This document shows, in pieces, positions 31,714 to 43,856 of a stretch of 64,000 nt of DNA (the first letter of the stretch is position 1; every line of letters starts with the position of its first letter). The notes beneath the pieces were generated by a model that saw only the letters and a program-made list of their open reading frames with translations, did not search any database and was not told the DNA's origin. The stretch comes from Agaricus subrufescens (lineage: Eukaryota > Basidiomycota > Agaricomycetes > Agaricales > Agaricaceae), in assembly GCA_029945375.1 (NCBI GenBank), contig CM057063.1:496001-560000 (forward strand), given 5' to 3'. The position numbers and the translations under genes were made by a program.

Positions 31714-33500
31714 TCAAACGGCAGACTCGTCCACCACAGCCTTGCCTTTGCCTTTGGACGGCGAGGAGCGAGAAGAGGAGGTAATGGGGACGACGGCCTC
31801 AGCGGCCACCTCCTCTTCAGAAGCATCTTCATCGGCGGCCTCCTCTCCAGCAAGTTCGTCATTGACAGAATCTTCAGAAGCCTCAGTTGGCTGGCGAAAG
31901 TGCATCTCCTGAGCCATCGTATTACGAGTTGAAAAACTAGCATGAAGGGGGGGCCTCTCCGGGAGGTTACTCCAGTAATGACCGCCACGGTGCAAGTCGT
32001 CGGTCTCATGAATAAAGTTCATCATGTCGCCGTAAGCCTGATAGAGACGAAGAGCGGCTTCATGAGAAGCTTCGGGGGCGCCAGGGGACGGAAAGAATTG
32101 TTCACAAATCTCGAAAAGCGTATCGAGTTGCGAACGATCCTTGACGAGATGGGCGTTGACGAAATAATCGGGATCGTGGGCATGCACTGCTCGAGCTTGC
32201 AAAATCTCCGCGGCGTGACAGGCACAATCAGACAGAAGACGAGCTTGGGACAATGACAGAAGCTTCTGTTGCATCGTCAATTGAGTGTAACCAACGCTAA
32301 GATTGCGCGCGGCAACACGAAGAGCTAGAAAAGAAGTAAAACCGACAAAATCAGTACAGAAAAAGACCAAAGAGAAAAGACGTACAGGACTCGCTAGAGA
32401 GACCATGAGAACGGAGGGCCTCGGCCAAGAATTGGACCACAGGCGCAGGCTTATTGTGGGAGCAATGGGAACGGCCTTTAGCGCGACAAGTTAAACATGC
32501 AGCACCAGCTATAGCAGCGCTGAGTTCGTCACGCACGTCCGCCGTCGCTGCCCGAGTCTCACCAGAAAGAGTATCGTAAGAATGATCACAGATGTTGAAA
32601 TTCAACAAACAAGAGATACAACCGCCATCCGGGACCGCACGAGAGCAGATATCAGAAGCCATAGTGAAGAGGCTAGCCGTATGATCAAGGATGGGGGTGC
32701 CAGCAACAATACCATAGTCCCGTACTAAGTCGTCGCTACGACGTAAGCCTGTAAAAGAGCAGATCAGCGAAACTAGTTTAAAAAGAAACGGAAGTCTTCA
32801 AAACATACCACTGCCACGAACCGGGGGGGGGTGTTTCTTATCGAATTTGGCCTTCTCAGTGATAGTAAGCAAGGCGCCTTTGCGACGCTCGATAGGGTCC
32901 GCCTTCGGAGCTTTCGTTTTGGCAGGGAGGGTTGTTTTGGACGTGGAAGCGGGAGGAGTAGCTTTGATTTTGGAAGCGGCAGCAGACTGACGCGCAGAGG
33001 TGCGAGGAGCTTTAGCGGAAACCACCTCAGGCGAAACAGAACGAGGGCGCTTCTGGCCGCGGGCTGGGCGCTCAGCAGAATCGTTAGCCAATTCGTCAAC
33101 GCTTCCTTCGGCAGTTTCATCGGCGGAATCCTCGCTAGACACCGAACAATCAATAGCATCCCTAGTTAGTATCATCCTAAGGATCGACTCACGGATCAGA
33201 AGCAACGGGGTCCTCTACCTCAACAACGGGAAGAGGGTCCGGTTCAGCGGCTTGCAACTTCGCCAGTTTCTCGGCGAGGGCAGTCTCCTCAGCGCGAGCT
33301 TGTGCGAGTACGCGAGCAGCAGTCTTTGCAGTCAAAGAGGCCTTCAAAGCCACAAGCGCCGCCGACGGAGGGGCAGATGTAGTAGCAGAAGAAGCGGCGA
33401 CCTTTTCCTGTTTGATATGGGGCCGAGACTTAGATTTGGGAGCAGTTTGAGGCTTCGAGGCGACAGTAGACTTGCGAGGCTTGGGTTTAGCAGCAGGCAT
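31714..33500 (-). CDS. Antisense gene a1 of family C, 4 exons, 535 aa, Zn-cluster-like (predicted)
   Basis: Minus strand, ATG 33500 (MPAAKPKPRKS). Proposed exons: 33500-33193, 33134-32809, 32748-32386, 32324-31714; introns are 58, 60 and 61 nt (GTGAGT..GTCTAG, GTATGT..TTACAG, GTACGT..TTCTAG, the first with TACTAAC). The 1,608 nt close exactly to TGA. A basic Lys/Pro/Ala-rich N-terminus resembles a nuclear or DNA-binding tail. A cysteine cluster follows (C255, C258, C265, then X30, C296, C299, C307: CX2CX6C-X30-CX2CX7C). Then comes a helical domain (about 340-450) and an acidic Ser-rich tail. The Cys spacing recalls a fungal Zn2Cys6 cluster with a long loop; DNA binding is inferred. A TATATAAA box lies 53-60 bp upstream. 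Confidence 0.75.
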
Positions 33501-33552
33501 CGTAGAAGCAGGAGGCAAGAAACAAAGGACACGCTACCAAGCCAAGGAAACG

Positions 33553-33560
33553 TTTATATA
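33553..33560 (-). promoter_or_regulatory. TATA box of antisense gene a1
   Basis: TATATAAA on the minus strand, 53-60 bp upstream of ATG 33500. Together with the a2 box it gives each antisense gene its own core promoter. Confidence 0.6.
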
Positions 33561-33941
33561 AGGCGTTCCCGGCCGAGTTGGTAGTTGGCCGAGCCCGTAA
33601 CCGCCGTACCTAATAAAGCAACGCCACCTACCTAATCCTATGCCATCGCAGGAACACGATTAAAATCGGACGAGACAAAAAGCACGGACGAGCTGTTTTG
33701 TCCATCCATACCAGTTACAGCGATGTTTCTGTCTCTACACAAGTGAGCTAGACAGTAAAAAGACAGAAGAATCAGTAGCTATCGAGGAACGGAGGATAAG
33801 GTATAAAAATAGAAGCGGAGATAGCGAGTCCGATCAAGCGATGGAGGATCCGCCAACCCGGGAACTAACTAGTTAACCCCGAGGTCCGAGATCTAAAAAT
33901 ATTCGCCACGTGTACCCAATATTCCGCACCCCGTAGTTAAA

Positions 33942-34118
33942 ATGACAGGCAGACCGCTAGTTCCTAAAACATCAGCAACACGTGTGGCTAAAAGCACCCG
34001 AGGGATTCGCGTAGGCACAAGTCAGTATACCAGAAGCATGGCAACAGCCCCGATAAACTCAGAAATATCCAGCAGTTCGATGACTGGGGACAGTCAGCTT
34101 ATAGTGAGGGGGAGATGA
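33942..34118 (+). CDS. Short sense ORF (58 aa) ending in the LTR start
   Basis: ATG 33942 opens a basic Ser/Thr/Arg-rich 58-codon frame (MTGRPLVPKTSATR) that runs through the polypurine tract. Its stop codon is the TGA that begins the 3' LTR. This may be chance; no homology is recognised and it overlaps the presumed a1 upstream region. 33561-33941 holds nothing else that I can identify. Confidence 0.25.
   Translation: MTGRPLVPKTSATRVAKSTRGIRVGTSQYTRSMATAPINSEISSSSMTGDSQLIVRGR
34106..34115 (+). other. Polypurine tract of family C
   Basis: GAGGGGGAGA directly abuts the 3' LTR start, the expected plus-strand primer site. Confidence 0.85.
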
Positions 34119-35466
34119 TACGGCCCGCGCCGTTTTACGCGTAGAAATGTACTAGCTAGTATTTACAAGGGTATAACACCCACTAGCCAAGGTGCAGGGT
34201 CAGAACCTAACCATCTCTCGACACCTCAATAGTATCTCTCGTAGTCTGATAAATCCGCCTTGACTCTTATACGGGAAAACTGTACCGTGTAAGGCAAATA
34301 TAGTCACTAGCTACCAGGAATGATCCGAGTAGAGGCATTAGATCTGGTGGTGACAACTAATTAGGCCGAAATACGACGATGACGCTCTAACTACCTAGAC
34401 GAAACGTCGATTTATGCTTAGCGAAACTACAGATCACTCCTCCCGAGATATACTATTCGAAGCAGTTGACCCGCAGAAGACATCGGCTCGGACAGGGAAC
34501 GGCTATCACGCAAACTAGCGAGCTGAAATCCCATCAGATTATCGTGGACCCACTAGCTAGCCGGACATATCACCGATTAGGATTCTCATCACATATCGAT
34601 AACGAATCTGAACGGATAGAACGTTCAGCCAAGCGGCCTTCGGCATTCTGAAACCTGACAACGTACCCATGTGGATGCCAGGGGTAGCACAATGGGGACT
34701 AGCTACCATTGTTAGTTGGAAGGGGTAAGGTGCTAAGCGACGTCAGGCAGCACCTGCTCCAACCATGATGATTGGTGCGGATAGGATCTATCCGTACCCT
34801 CAGCCCAGTCCATATGATACCCTTAGTAATAGTAGAACTACTTTGTTAATATTTGTACGCATAATGTGAATATAAAAACCCTCTAGCTAGCGTCAAGAAA
34901 GGCAAGCAATCTCCGGCCCACGTCTAGCTTTGAGGATCGTGATTTGTAAAGTAGCGATCTAATAAGTGAATAACAACTAGCTTGCGAGAGAGCTTCTAGA
35001 AAAACTCAGACTAGTTCAGCAGTTCACGTCGGAGACGCTACCCGTTCAGAGAATTCACTAGGTTGACAGTGATACGATAGTTTAAGAGACTAGCTAGGCT
35101 ACCATCGCACGCTTATATCCAGCAGAGGTGTAAGTCGGTGCTAGTTTGAGTTGTAATTGCGGAGTCGGTGGATAACTGGCGAGTTAGATCATCGCAGCTC
35201 CTCATTAAACGTCATTGGTGCGACTTAGTTTGGCTACAACGCAGTAGCTAGAGTTCAAAGTTCACGTAGCCCTTCGGCCCGTTCGTAGCTAGAACAAGTT
35301 TGAGGATTCTTTTATTTGGAATTCCTTCTTTATTAACTTTAACTTCGAAATAACCTTTTCTCTTGAACATCTCCCCACGAACTTGCATTTACGAGTACTA
35401 GTTAGTGAAGTGTGGTGTGTTTATTAAACTAGCTACACCCTTAACGTTTCATTTACTACCTCTACA
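34116..35466 (+). repeat. Family C 3' LTR
   Basis: 1,351 bp, same length as the 5' LTR and differing from it only at 34444 (C instead of A) in my comparison. It is followed by the TSD TCGC. Confidence 0.95.
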
Positions 35467-38247
35467 TCGCTGAACATGGTTTCAATCCTAAAGACAATCT
35501 GCTCAGCAGGAAGAGCAGATCCAAGGCGAGTAGCGTTCGTTCATCTTCTGCCATACCTGCTAGAAGAACTCCTGCCCTGACCGGGGCCACTAACCAACTA
35601 ACCGAGGACAACCTCCTTGCACACACCCAGCATGCAAATGAGGACCCCACAAGGCCCACACGAGGTCGTTCCAGAACCACTTCCATTATCATCACCCCCC
35701 CACGTGCCCCCTCCATTGTTTTGGACTCATCTGAGGCATCCCTCACTAGGTCAGAAAAGACGAGGCCAGACGTCAAATGCCGGATACTTACGGCAACATG
35801 ATGGATGAAGATACTCACCGCACTTTCCATGAACAGATCAAAGGTGATAAATTCCAGCAAATGAAAAGCAAAGACATTGAAAGACATCTTCAAGCTCAAT
35901 TCAGCCGCTCCTGAGCTCCCTCCCCCTCCCCCCGACAACAGTCACACTCCCCCACCCAATCTGAATCAGCGATCCTTCTCAAGGCCTGCATGGAACAAGA
36001 AGAAAACAAAGCACTTGGCATGCTCTCTGAAGAGCAAATCAGGCAAAACCACGTCATGGAGGTTAGAATCGATACTAACATAGCCACTAACAACCACCAT
36101 AACAGCACTCCACGCGCTGCCAATACCCCTGAACCCAACCCTGGCCCACTCACTCCCCCCACTAATAAGCGCATCCTCATCGACTTAGACAGAACCCCAA
36201 GATCCCCCGCTATTGTGGTGGTAGATCAAGCCACCTACGCTGCCCTCAAACGCACAGAGTCTGATGTAAACCCTATGCACATCACTAGCTCACAGGCACA
36301 GGAAGAGTTTGAAGTGTCAATCATGATGAGTAAAGTCCAGACAAACCACATCAGAAACCAACAATTCTCCCGCCTGGTATCCCCCTCCCTGGCCAACACA
36401 AAGGACATGTTCTCATTCGAAGAACTTTCCCACATTAGAGAAATATGGGCCGAACTCGCCACCTACTATGCTAACTTCGACCCAGACCACATCACTAACA
36501 CTCATGCCCTAGCAGAACCAGCATACATGTTCATCAAACTATACGAAAAAACCAAATGGGCCACAGTCAAAGTCAGCCACGGTAATGCTAAAGACTTATA
36601 TAAAGGTAATGACCCCATTGCCCCCCACACCGAATCTATCCCCCAACACATGGACACAAGCGAAGATCCATCCCCCTCACATGTACCTCAAGCCCCCTCA
36701 GGCTCCCCAGCCTCCCCTACGTTGTCATACACCGACCTCCCTCCCTGGAACGACCCTAACCCCAACTTCCCCCCCCCCCCCATGCCGGTGACCAAGAAAC
36801 CTTCGCCCGCCCAAATGAAGCCCATCCCCCAACCCGTCAAAGTGGGCCTGCCTTGCCCCCTCCCCATTACAGCTCCTGCCAAACCTCTTCCCAACCCCAG
36901 CACCCACAGAATCGCTATTGCATCCCCACTCTCCAAATCCGAGATTGACGCTCTAGCAGCCAAAAGCGTCACCGGCACCATTACCTCCCTGGAAGTCACT
37001 GTCGCTCAGAACCACAAAAACCATCATGTCACCATAGGGGCTCGAGCTGACGAGAAAGAAAGAGCAGCTATCCAGGAACACATCTGCATCCACAAGGAAA
37101 AGTACGGAGGCACTAAACCTACCCCTCCTAATCCCCCCAGCAAAGACTCCCTTAAAACCACCCCCAAACCTTCCTACACCCAGGCCGCTAGACCATCACC
37201 CCCTACCCAAGGCGCCTTCACGCCTGAAGCCATGAATATCATTAAATCATGCCTAGACCAAGGCATGACCCTGGACCACATCATGGAAATAACTGGCGGC
37301 GGCCTCACCCCCCCCCCCCCCCCCCTCCCCCTAAGGCGGCACCCAAAAAGATCAACCCTAGATCCATCCCCACCCCACGCTCTACCGCCATCTCTAAAGG
37401 CCCCAGCCATAAATCAGCCATTTTCCCCCTAGACAGCAACCTTCTAGACACTCATTTCGCCCACCCCGAAGAAGTCATCGAAGGTATTAATAAGTATCTC
37501 ACTAAAGTGGATAGCAGCATGCATGCAGAAACTGTCAAAGTCACATTCAAAACTGCCCACGTCTTCCTGAACGAAGTTCCCAGCCAAGGAGGTTATCAAC
37601 TCCTCTGAAACGCCCTTGTTTCCGCCCTTGACCTGATGGGTGACCCTGACATCTACCCCCTCCCATTTGCACCCCAATCTGAAGCTCACCTCATCCTTAA
37701 AGGATTTGACCTATACACCACCTGGTTCAGCACTAGACCAGAAGATCAACTTACTGGAGAACAGGTTATTGAACATCTAAGTGAATGTTCCTGCCTAAAT
37801 GGACTAACTTGTGTTCGCATTCCCAGAATTGTTAAATCTAGAGGATCAGTCGATGCGGCTGTCATCTTCGTAGATGTATGGGACTCACAGAATGGCCTCG
37901 TCACCAGGGACATTGTCAACAAGCCATACCATATCGCAGGTAAACTCATCAGGGTTGAGTACACCTGTCCTAGGGAATTCGTCCCACAATGCCAGAAATG
38001 CTGGTCCTGGACACACAGTACCAGAACATGTTGCATTAACCATAACAGGTGCTCACGTTGCAGAGGAGGCCACCATACCGAGAACCACAATATTCACGCC
38101 GAGTGCTGTGCCGAAGAACACAACAAAACAGGTAACCCCATCGAGTGCCCCCATCCCCTATCATGTAAAAACTGCGGCGAAAGCCACTCTGCTAACGATG
38201 CCGCATGCATTTATAAACAGAACCAGCACAACAAAGAATGGCACTGA
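35467..38247 (+). pseudogene. LINE-1 ORF1, main part
   Basis: Resumes ORF1 after the family C insertion (EHGFNPKDNL). Frame changes occur near 35800-35900, at a poly-C tract near 37311-37326 and at an in-frame TGA near 37606. The large open part 35990-37432 is Pro/Thr/Ser-rich. The C-terminal part (37636-38247) carries three zinc knuckles: CQKCWSWTHSTRTC, CSRCRGGHHTENH and CKNCGESHSANDAAC. This is the nucleic-acid-binding ORF1 typical of Tad1/I-like LINEs. The homologue in LINE-2 is at 54206-56631. Confidence 0.82.
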
Positions 38248-38326
38248 ATTCACGCCATTGAAGATAGAGCCTGAAGATCCGTAAACACCAAAGTGGCCAT
38301 CGCCGAAGCCACACACCCCAAGGTAA

Positions 38327-41300
38327 ATGTTTAATATGTCTAGTACACCGAACGTAAACCCAGACAAGTGTCGAATACTCGCCCCCCCTATATTTAACAT
38401 CTGGTCTTTTAACACTAACAAAAGTTGGGACAATACCGTGCTCACTCTAGAATGCTGTGCCCCATTCATCGATATCTTACTTTTTCAGGAACCAGGATGG
38501 AGACGTGTTTGCACACAACCATCCACATCTAATCAAGAGGGTGATGACACTTACGGTCCCCCCATCCACCCTTCATGGATACCCCTTCTCCCAGCATTCG
38601 ACAACATGGACCCTAATGCCTTTCATCCATGCGTACTCACATATATTAATAAAAGGCTTCAGTCATTAAACCCTCAATACCGGTCCGATATCATCAAGCA
38701 CAAAGACGTCTCCCTTATCACACTTAAACACCCAGGCCCCCTCCAACATTTCACCAACAACCTGAACATCTATAACGATAGCCGCACCCACGAAGGACTC
38801 ATTATCCTTGAAACTAACCAACACCGATTCCCAGATATAGACATATGTGCTGGTGACTTCAACATCCAAGACGCAGAATGGGACCAAGGGGCTAGAGCGC
38901 ATTATGGCCCCAATTCATTAAGTTCCAGACTCACTAATGCCACCAGCTCCTTAGGAACCCTACGTGCTACTCCATCCAACCCTGACGTCCCCACTCATAT
39001 CCCCCACCAAAGAGAAGGAGCACGACCATCTATCATTGACTTATGCTTTGCCTCCCCCCACCTCATCGAAGACCAGCGGTTCAGCATCACAACTCAGGAC
39101 AATGACATCAGCAGGTTTAATTCCGACCACAACCTGGTCCTCATCAAAATCCCCAACAAAGGCCAGGAAGACACCATAGGTAAACTGTTCATCAACCGAT
39201 ATTCTAAAGAGGAAGATGCGTTTGTTACGGACGTCATCAGAGAAACTAACTCCCTCAGAACTAAAATGGGTCTACCCGCTGACAAGGACCAGATCAAAGC
39301 CTTTACCACAGGTATGGCCAAAATCCTCACTGATGCCTGGAACTGCCATTTGGTCATGGCTAAACCGTCTCGCCATTCCAAAAAATGGTGGGACAAGGAA
39401 TGTAAAACGCTATTCAATGACATGAGGCTTAACCACCAACATGGTCAAAGATGCAATCCGATCAAGTATACTAACCTTAGAAAGGTTGCAAAAGCAAAAA
39501 AGAATGCCCACTATAGCAAAGCCATTAAGTATACGGCGGTCGACAAGAAAAGACCATGGGACCTCATCAACTGGACATGCGAATGCAGACTCCCGGCTAC
39601 TGAAGCCATCCTGGACCAGAACGGCAACCCTTGTAACGATGACACTTCTCTCTTTGATGCTATCCACTCTACCTTTAACTCTGCTAATGACCGCAAAGTC
39701 ACCTTTGAAAGCGTCACAAAACACTTACCTCCCCTCACCCCTAGACAATGGAACCCATTCTCCCCTCTAGAACTCACTGACACATTACATAGCTGTTCAA
39801 AGAACTTGGCTCCAGGACCAGATCATGTATCGTGGCACCTCCTCAAGCGAATCATAAAGACATCCCCAGAATTCACAGCCACCCTCATCTCTCTATGCAA
39901 CGCATGCGTCCAAAACGGCACATGGCCCTCCCACTTCAAAGAATCTATGTCGGTAATCATTCCCAAACCAAACAAACCGACATACGACAAGATCAAGTCC
40001 TTCTGCCCCATCGTCCTCCTTAACACCACCAGCAAATTATTTGAGAAAATCATTGCCACCCACCTGCAGTTCGACGGCATCACCCACAACATTATTCACC
40101 CTTGCCAGACCGGCGGCATCCTGCAGAGGTCTACCGAGGACACAGCCATTGCTATCACACACATGGTCAGAAACACGTGGAGCTGCAAACAAGTGGTCTC
40201 CGTCCTAGCATTTGATATTGCCCAATTTTTCCCATCCCTTAATCACTCTATCCTATGCGACGTACTCACACATTTCGGATACCCCCCACAGATAGTATCG
40301 TTCTTCTCAGACTACTTTGTCAACCGATTCACATCATATAACATTAATAACAAAAAATCACAAAAATACGCATGCGACGTAGGAGTCGGACAAGGAAGCG
40401 CACTATTGCCTATCCTATCCACACTCTATATCTCTCCTATTTTTCATTTGTTGGACCAGTGGATTGTACATGACAACTCATTCATCAAACCCATTTCCTC
40501 CTTCCTTTCTTATGTAGACGATGGACTCCTCGTAGCTACGGACTCAGACTATTCATCTACTCATGAAACTCTCCTCCGCACATATACTCACATCACATCA
40601 TTATTTACAGAATTCAGGCTTGTCATGGAACATTCCAAGATGGAGCTCTTCAATTTCGCCAAAAAGCCTGGCGACCCCAACCCACCTATCGACCTTGGTG
40701 TCGAACCTTTCACTGGTAACCACCCCCTGTCTGCTAAAACCGTCTGGAGATACCTAGGTATCTTCTTCAACCGGTCCCTCACCTTCAAAGATCACGTCAA
40801 AAGATACACGACTAGATCTTTCTCAGCTGCCAAATGCCTCAGAATCTTGGGAAACTCCGCACGAGGCCTCCTCCCCCACCACAAAAAGCTCCTATACACA
40901 TCCTGTGTCATCCCTATCACCACATACAGCCTTAGATGCTGGTACCACCCCGGCACCAGAGGCTTTGCCACCAACACCAAAACCTTCAACGCCATGCATC
41001 AAGCCGTGTCCTTATGGATCACAGGAGCATTCCACACCACTCCGACCGGCGACGCCATGGCAATGGCGGGTCTTGTACCAATGCACATCACTCTTAAAAA
41101 GCTTCATGACAAATCCGTCGCCCGCCTGTCCACTCTTCATCGTGGCCACCCGATCCTCACCCTTACGTATCAACATATGGCCCAGGGTACTACTGTAAGT
41201 TGCACCCGGAGAGTTTAGAAATGATGTCTAAAACATGAAGGAAGATCGCTAAGTCCCCACTTGATGTCAGCAACCTTAACCTTATTGCTGAAACATTTCA

Positions 41301-42501
41301 TCCCACCCATCCCAAAGCCACCCCTGGGTCGAGATTCATGGATATCCATCACAACAAACTCACCCTCACCCTCCCCCCTCCATCCCTCACGGCACCCAGA
41401 GAAGTCATTGAAGCGCATCATGAACTCATGAACAAGATCATCTCCTCCCCCAAAGATCACTCCATATGCACTATCATGAGCGGCAAAAAACAAAAAGAAG
41501 ACTCAGGTGACCCGTCCCTCCCCCTCCACTTCCACACCACCTACTCCATCACTCACAAAGGGTCACTGATCTACTCTAAAACCTTACCAGCTGGTAGACG
41601 CACCTCAATTGCTAATGCTCACACATGGGCTGCTATCATGGCCATCACCAAAATCATGGAACACCTACGTCTACACCCTGGCCACAGCGTCAAACACGTC
41701 CAACTCCTATCACCGTGCGTCCCAGTCCTCAGAGGACACATCTTCAACAGCACATCCCATAAAGGCCGCTCAATCAATATTGCTCTTGCCGGAGCTCTCA
41801 GCAACTTGGTGGATGTCGCCCCACATATTCACATATCCATCATGGGCTTTCGGGCTGCCAGCATGCCCAAATGCCCCCACAAATCATTCGAGTGCAGATG
41901 CGCCTCTTGCATCGCCAAGTGCACTGCCACGTCAGCTAGACATGCCACTTTTGATCACAAAACCGTTTTTCCCCCCTCCCAAACCCTTCAGAAACGGCAC
42001 TTCTCCATAGAAAACGAAGCCCACACCCAATGGATATCGGACTTCCTTAACCCCAAATCCGGTTTCTACAAAGGGCGAAAATTCCTTCCCATGATGGATG
42101 GCGAGTCCGATGACCACCTTGCCCCCAGCACGCATGGCAACGGCCCCTGGATGGGCACTTATCAATTCTCCACAGCCATGTCATCCACCCAACTATACGC
42201 TAGATTTTGCCAAGCAGTCACAAATCACACCCCCATCGGGGAGTACTGGCAACGGTTCTTCTCCAATACACACCCCCCCCCATCCATCACATGCCCGGGT
42301 CATAGCCACATCATCAAAACGAGGCAACACATTCTTAATGAATGTTCCTGGTATGCCAGGTGCATTGACCACGACTACACCTAAATCGAGGACATCATCC
42401 TATTCCTCATCAACAACCCCAAGGCTTTCTCTTTCCAAGGCCCCTCACGCCCCAGGAAAGAGGAAGACGAGTGGAGCGTTCATGTTGAATACATGCACCG
42501 C
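38327..42501 (+). pseudogene. LINE-1 ORF2: endonuclease and reverse transcriptase
   Basis: From ATG 38327 an open frame of 963 codons encodes an apurinic/apyrimidinic-like endonuclease (QEPGW at about residue 55, GDFN 176-179, SDH 266-268) and RT (FDIAQFFPS, GQGSA, YVDD 729-732). A frameshift/stop at 41218 is followed by continuation in another frame (about 41270-42384), holding an RNase H-like stretch and the C-terminal CPGHSH...HILNEC zinc knuckle. The C2 solo LTR cuts it at 42501 and the last 70 codons lie at 43857-44066. Catalytic residues are intact but the frame is broken. Confidence 0.85.
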
Positions 42502-43852
42502 TGATACGGCCCGCACCGTTTTACGTGTAGAAATGTACTAGCTAGTATTTACAAGGGTATAACACCCACTAGCTAAGGTGCAGGGTCAGAACCTAACCAT
42601 CTCTCGACACCTCAATAGTATATCTCGTAGTCTAATAAATCTGCCTTGACTCTTATACGGGAAAACTGTACCGTGTAAGGCAAATATAGTCACTAGCTAC
42701 CAGGAATGATCCGAGTAGAGGCATTAGATCTGGTGGTGACAACTAGTTAGGCCGAAATACGACAGTGACGCTCTAGCTACCTAGACGAAACATCGATTTA
42801 TGCTTAGCAAAACTACAGATCACTCCTCCAGAGATATACTATTTGAAGCAGTTGACCCGCAGAAGACATCGGCTTGGACAGGGAACGGCTATCATGCAAA
42901 CTAGCGAGCTGAAATCCCATCAGATTATCGTAGACCCACTAGCTAGCCAGACATATCACCAATTAGGATTCTCATCACATATCGATAACGAATCTGAATG
43001 GATAGAACATTCAGCCAAGCGGCCTTCAGCATTCTGAAACCTGACAACGTACCCATGTGGATGCCAGGGGTAGCACAATGAGGACTAGCTACCATTGTTA
43101 GTTGGAAGGGGTAAGGTGCTAAGCGATGTCAGGCAGCACCTGCTCCAACCATGATGATTGGTGCAGATAGGATCTATCCGTACCCTCAGCCCAGTCCATA
43201 TGATACCCTTAGTAATAGTAGAACTACTTTGTTAATATTTGTACACATAATGTGAATATAAAAACCCTCTAGCTAGCGTCAAGAAAGGCAAGCAATCTCC
43301 TGCCCACGTCTAGCTTTGAGGATCGTGATTTGTAAAGTAGCGATCTAATAAGTGAATAACAACTAGCTTGCGAGAGAGCTTCTAGAAAAACTCAGACTAG
43401 TTCAGCAGTTCACGTCGGAGACGTTACCCGTTCAGAGAATTCACTAAGTTGCTAGTGATACAATAGTTTAAGAGACTAGCTAGGCTACCATTGCACGCTT
43501 ATATCCAGCAGAGGTGTAAGTCGGTGCTAGCTTGAGTTGTAATTGCGGAGTCGGTGGATAACTGGCGAGTTAGATCATCGCAGCTCCTCATTAAACATCA
43601 TTGGTGCGACTTAGCTTGGCTACAACGCAGTAGCTAGAGTTCAAAGTTCATGTAGCCCTTCAGCCCGTTCGTAGCTAGAACAAGTTTGAGGATTCTTTTA
43701 TTTGGAATTCCTTCTTTATTAACTTTAACTTCGAAATAACCTTTTCTCTCGAATATCTCCCCACGAACTTGCATTTACGAGTACTAGTTAGTGAAGTGTG
43801 GTGTGTTTATTAAACTAGCTACACCCTTAACGTTTCATTTACTACCTCTACA
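42502..43852 (+). mobile_element. Family C solo LTR with 4-bp TSD
   Basis: 1,351 bp, TGATACGG to CTCTACA, flanked by CCGC (42498-42501 and 43853-43856). It differs from the young LTR pair at a few dozen sites, mostly CpG to TpG or CpA, so it is older. It formed by recombination between the LTRs of a full element inserted in LINE-1 ORF2. Confidence 0.95.
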
Positions 43853-43856
43853 CCGC

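Larger units (their letters stand above)
21159..35466 (+). mobile_element. Family C: intact, young 14.3-kb Ty3/Gypsy retrotransposon
   Basis: Two 1,351-bp LTRs that differ at one position in my comparison, a 4-bp TSD (TCGC at 21155-21158 and 35467-35470), a primer binding site, gag, protease and pol in three overlapping frames, a polypurine tract, and a 4.7-kb region between pol and the 3' LTR holding two antisense genes. No stop or frameshift interrupts any domain. It inserted into LINE-1 ORF1. It appears to be the youngest insertion in the window. Confidence 0.95.

Noticed and set aside
32831..33584. Plus-strand Arg/Ser-rich ORFs over antisense gene a1
   Set aside because: Low-complexity complements of the Ala/Lys-rich a1 exons; no supporting motif.
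36771..37326. Poly-C tracts as possible regulatory elements
   Set aside because: They lie in the Pro-rich part of LINE-1 ORF1, encode prolines and explain a frameshift.
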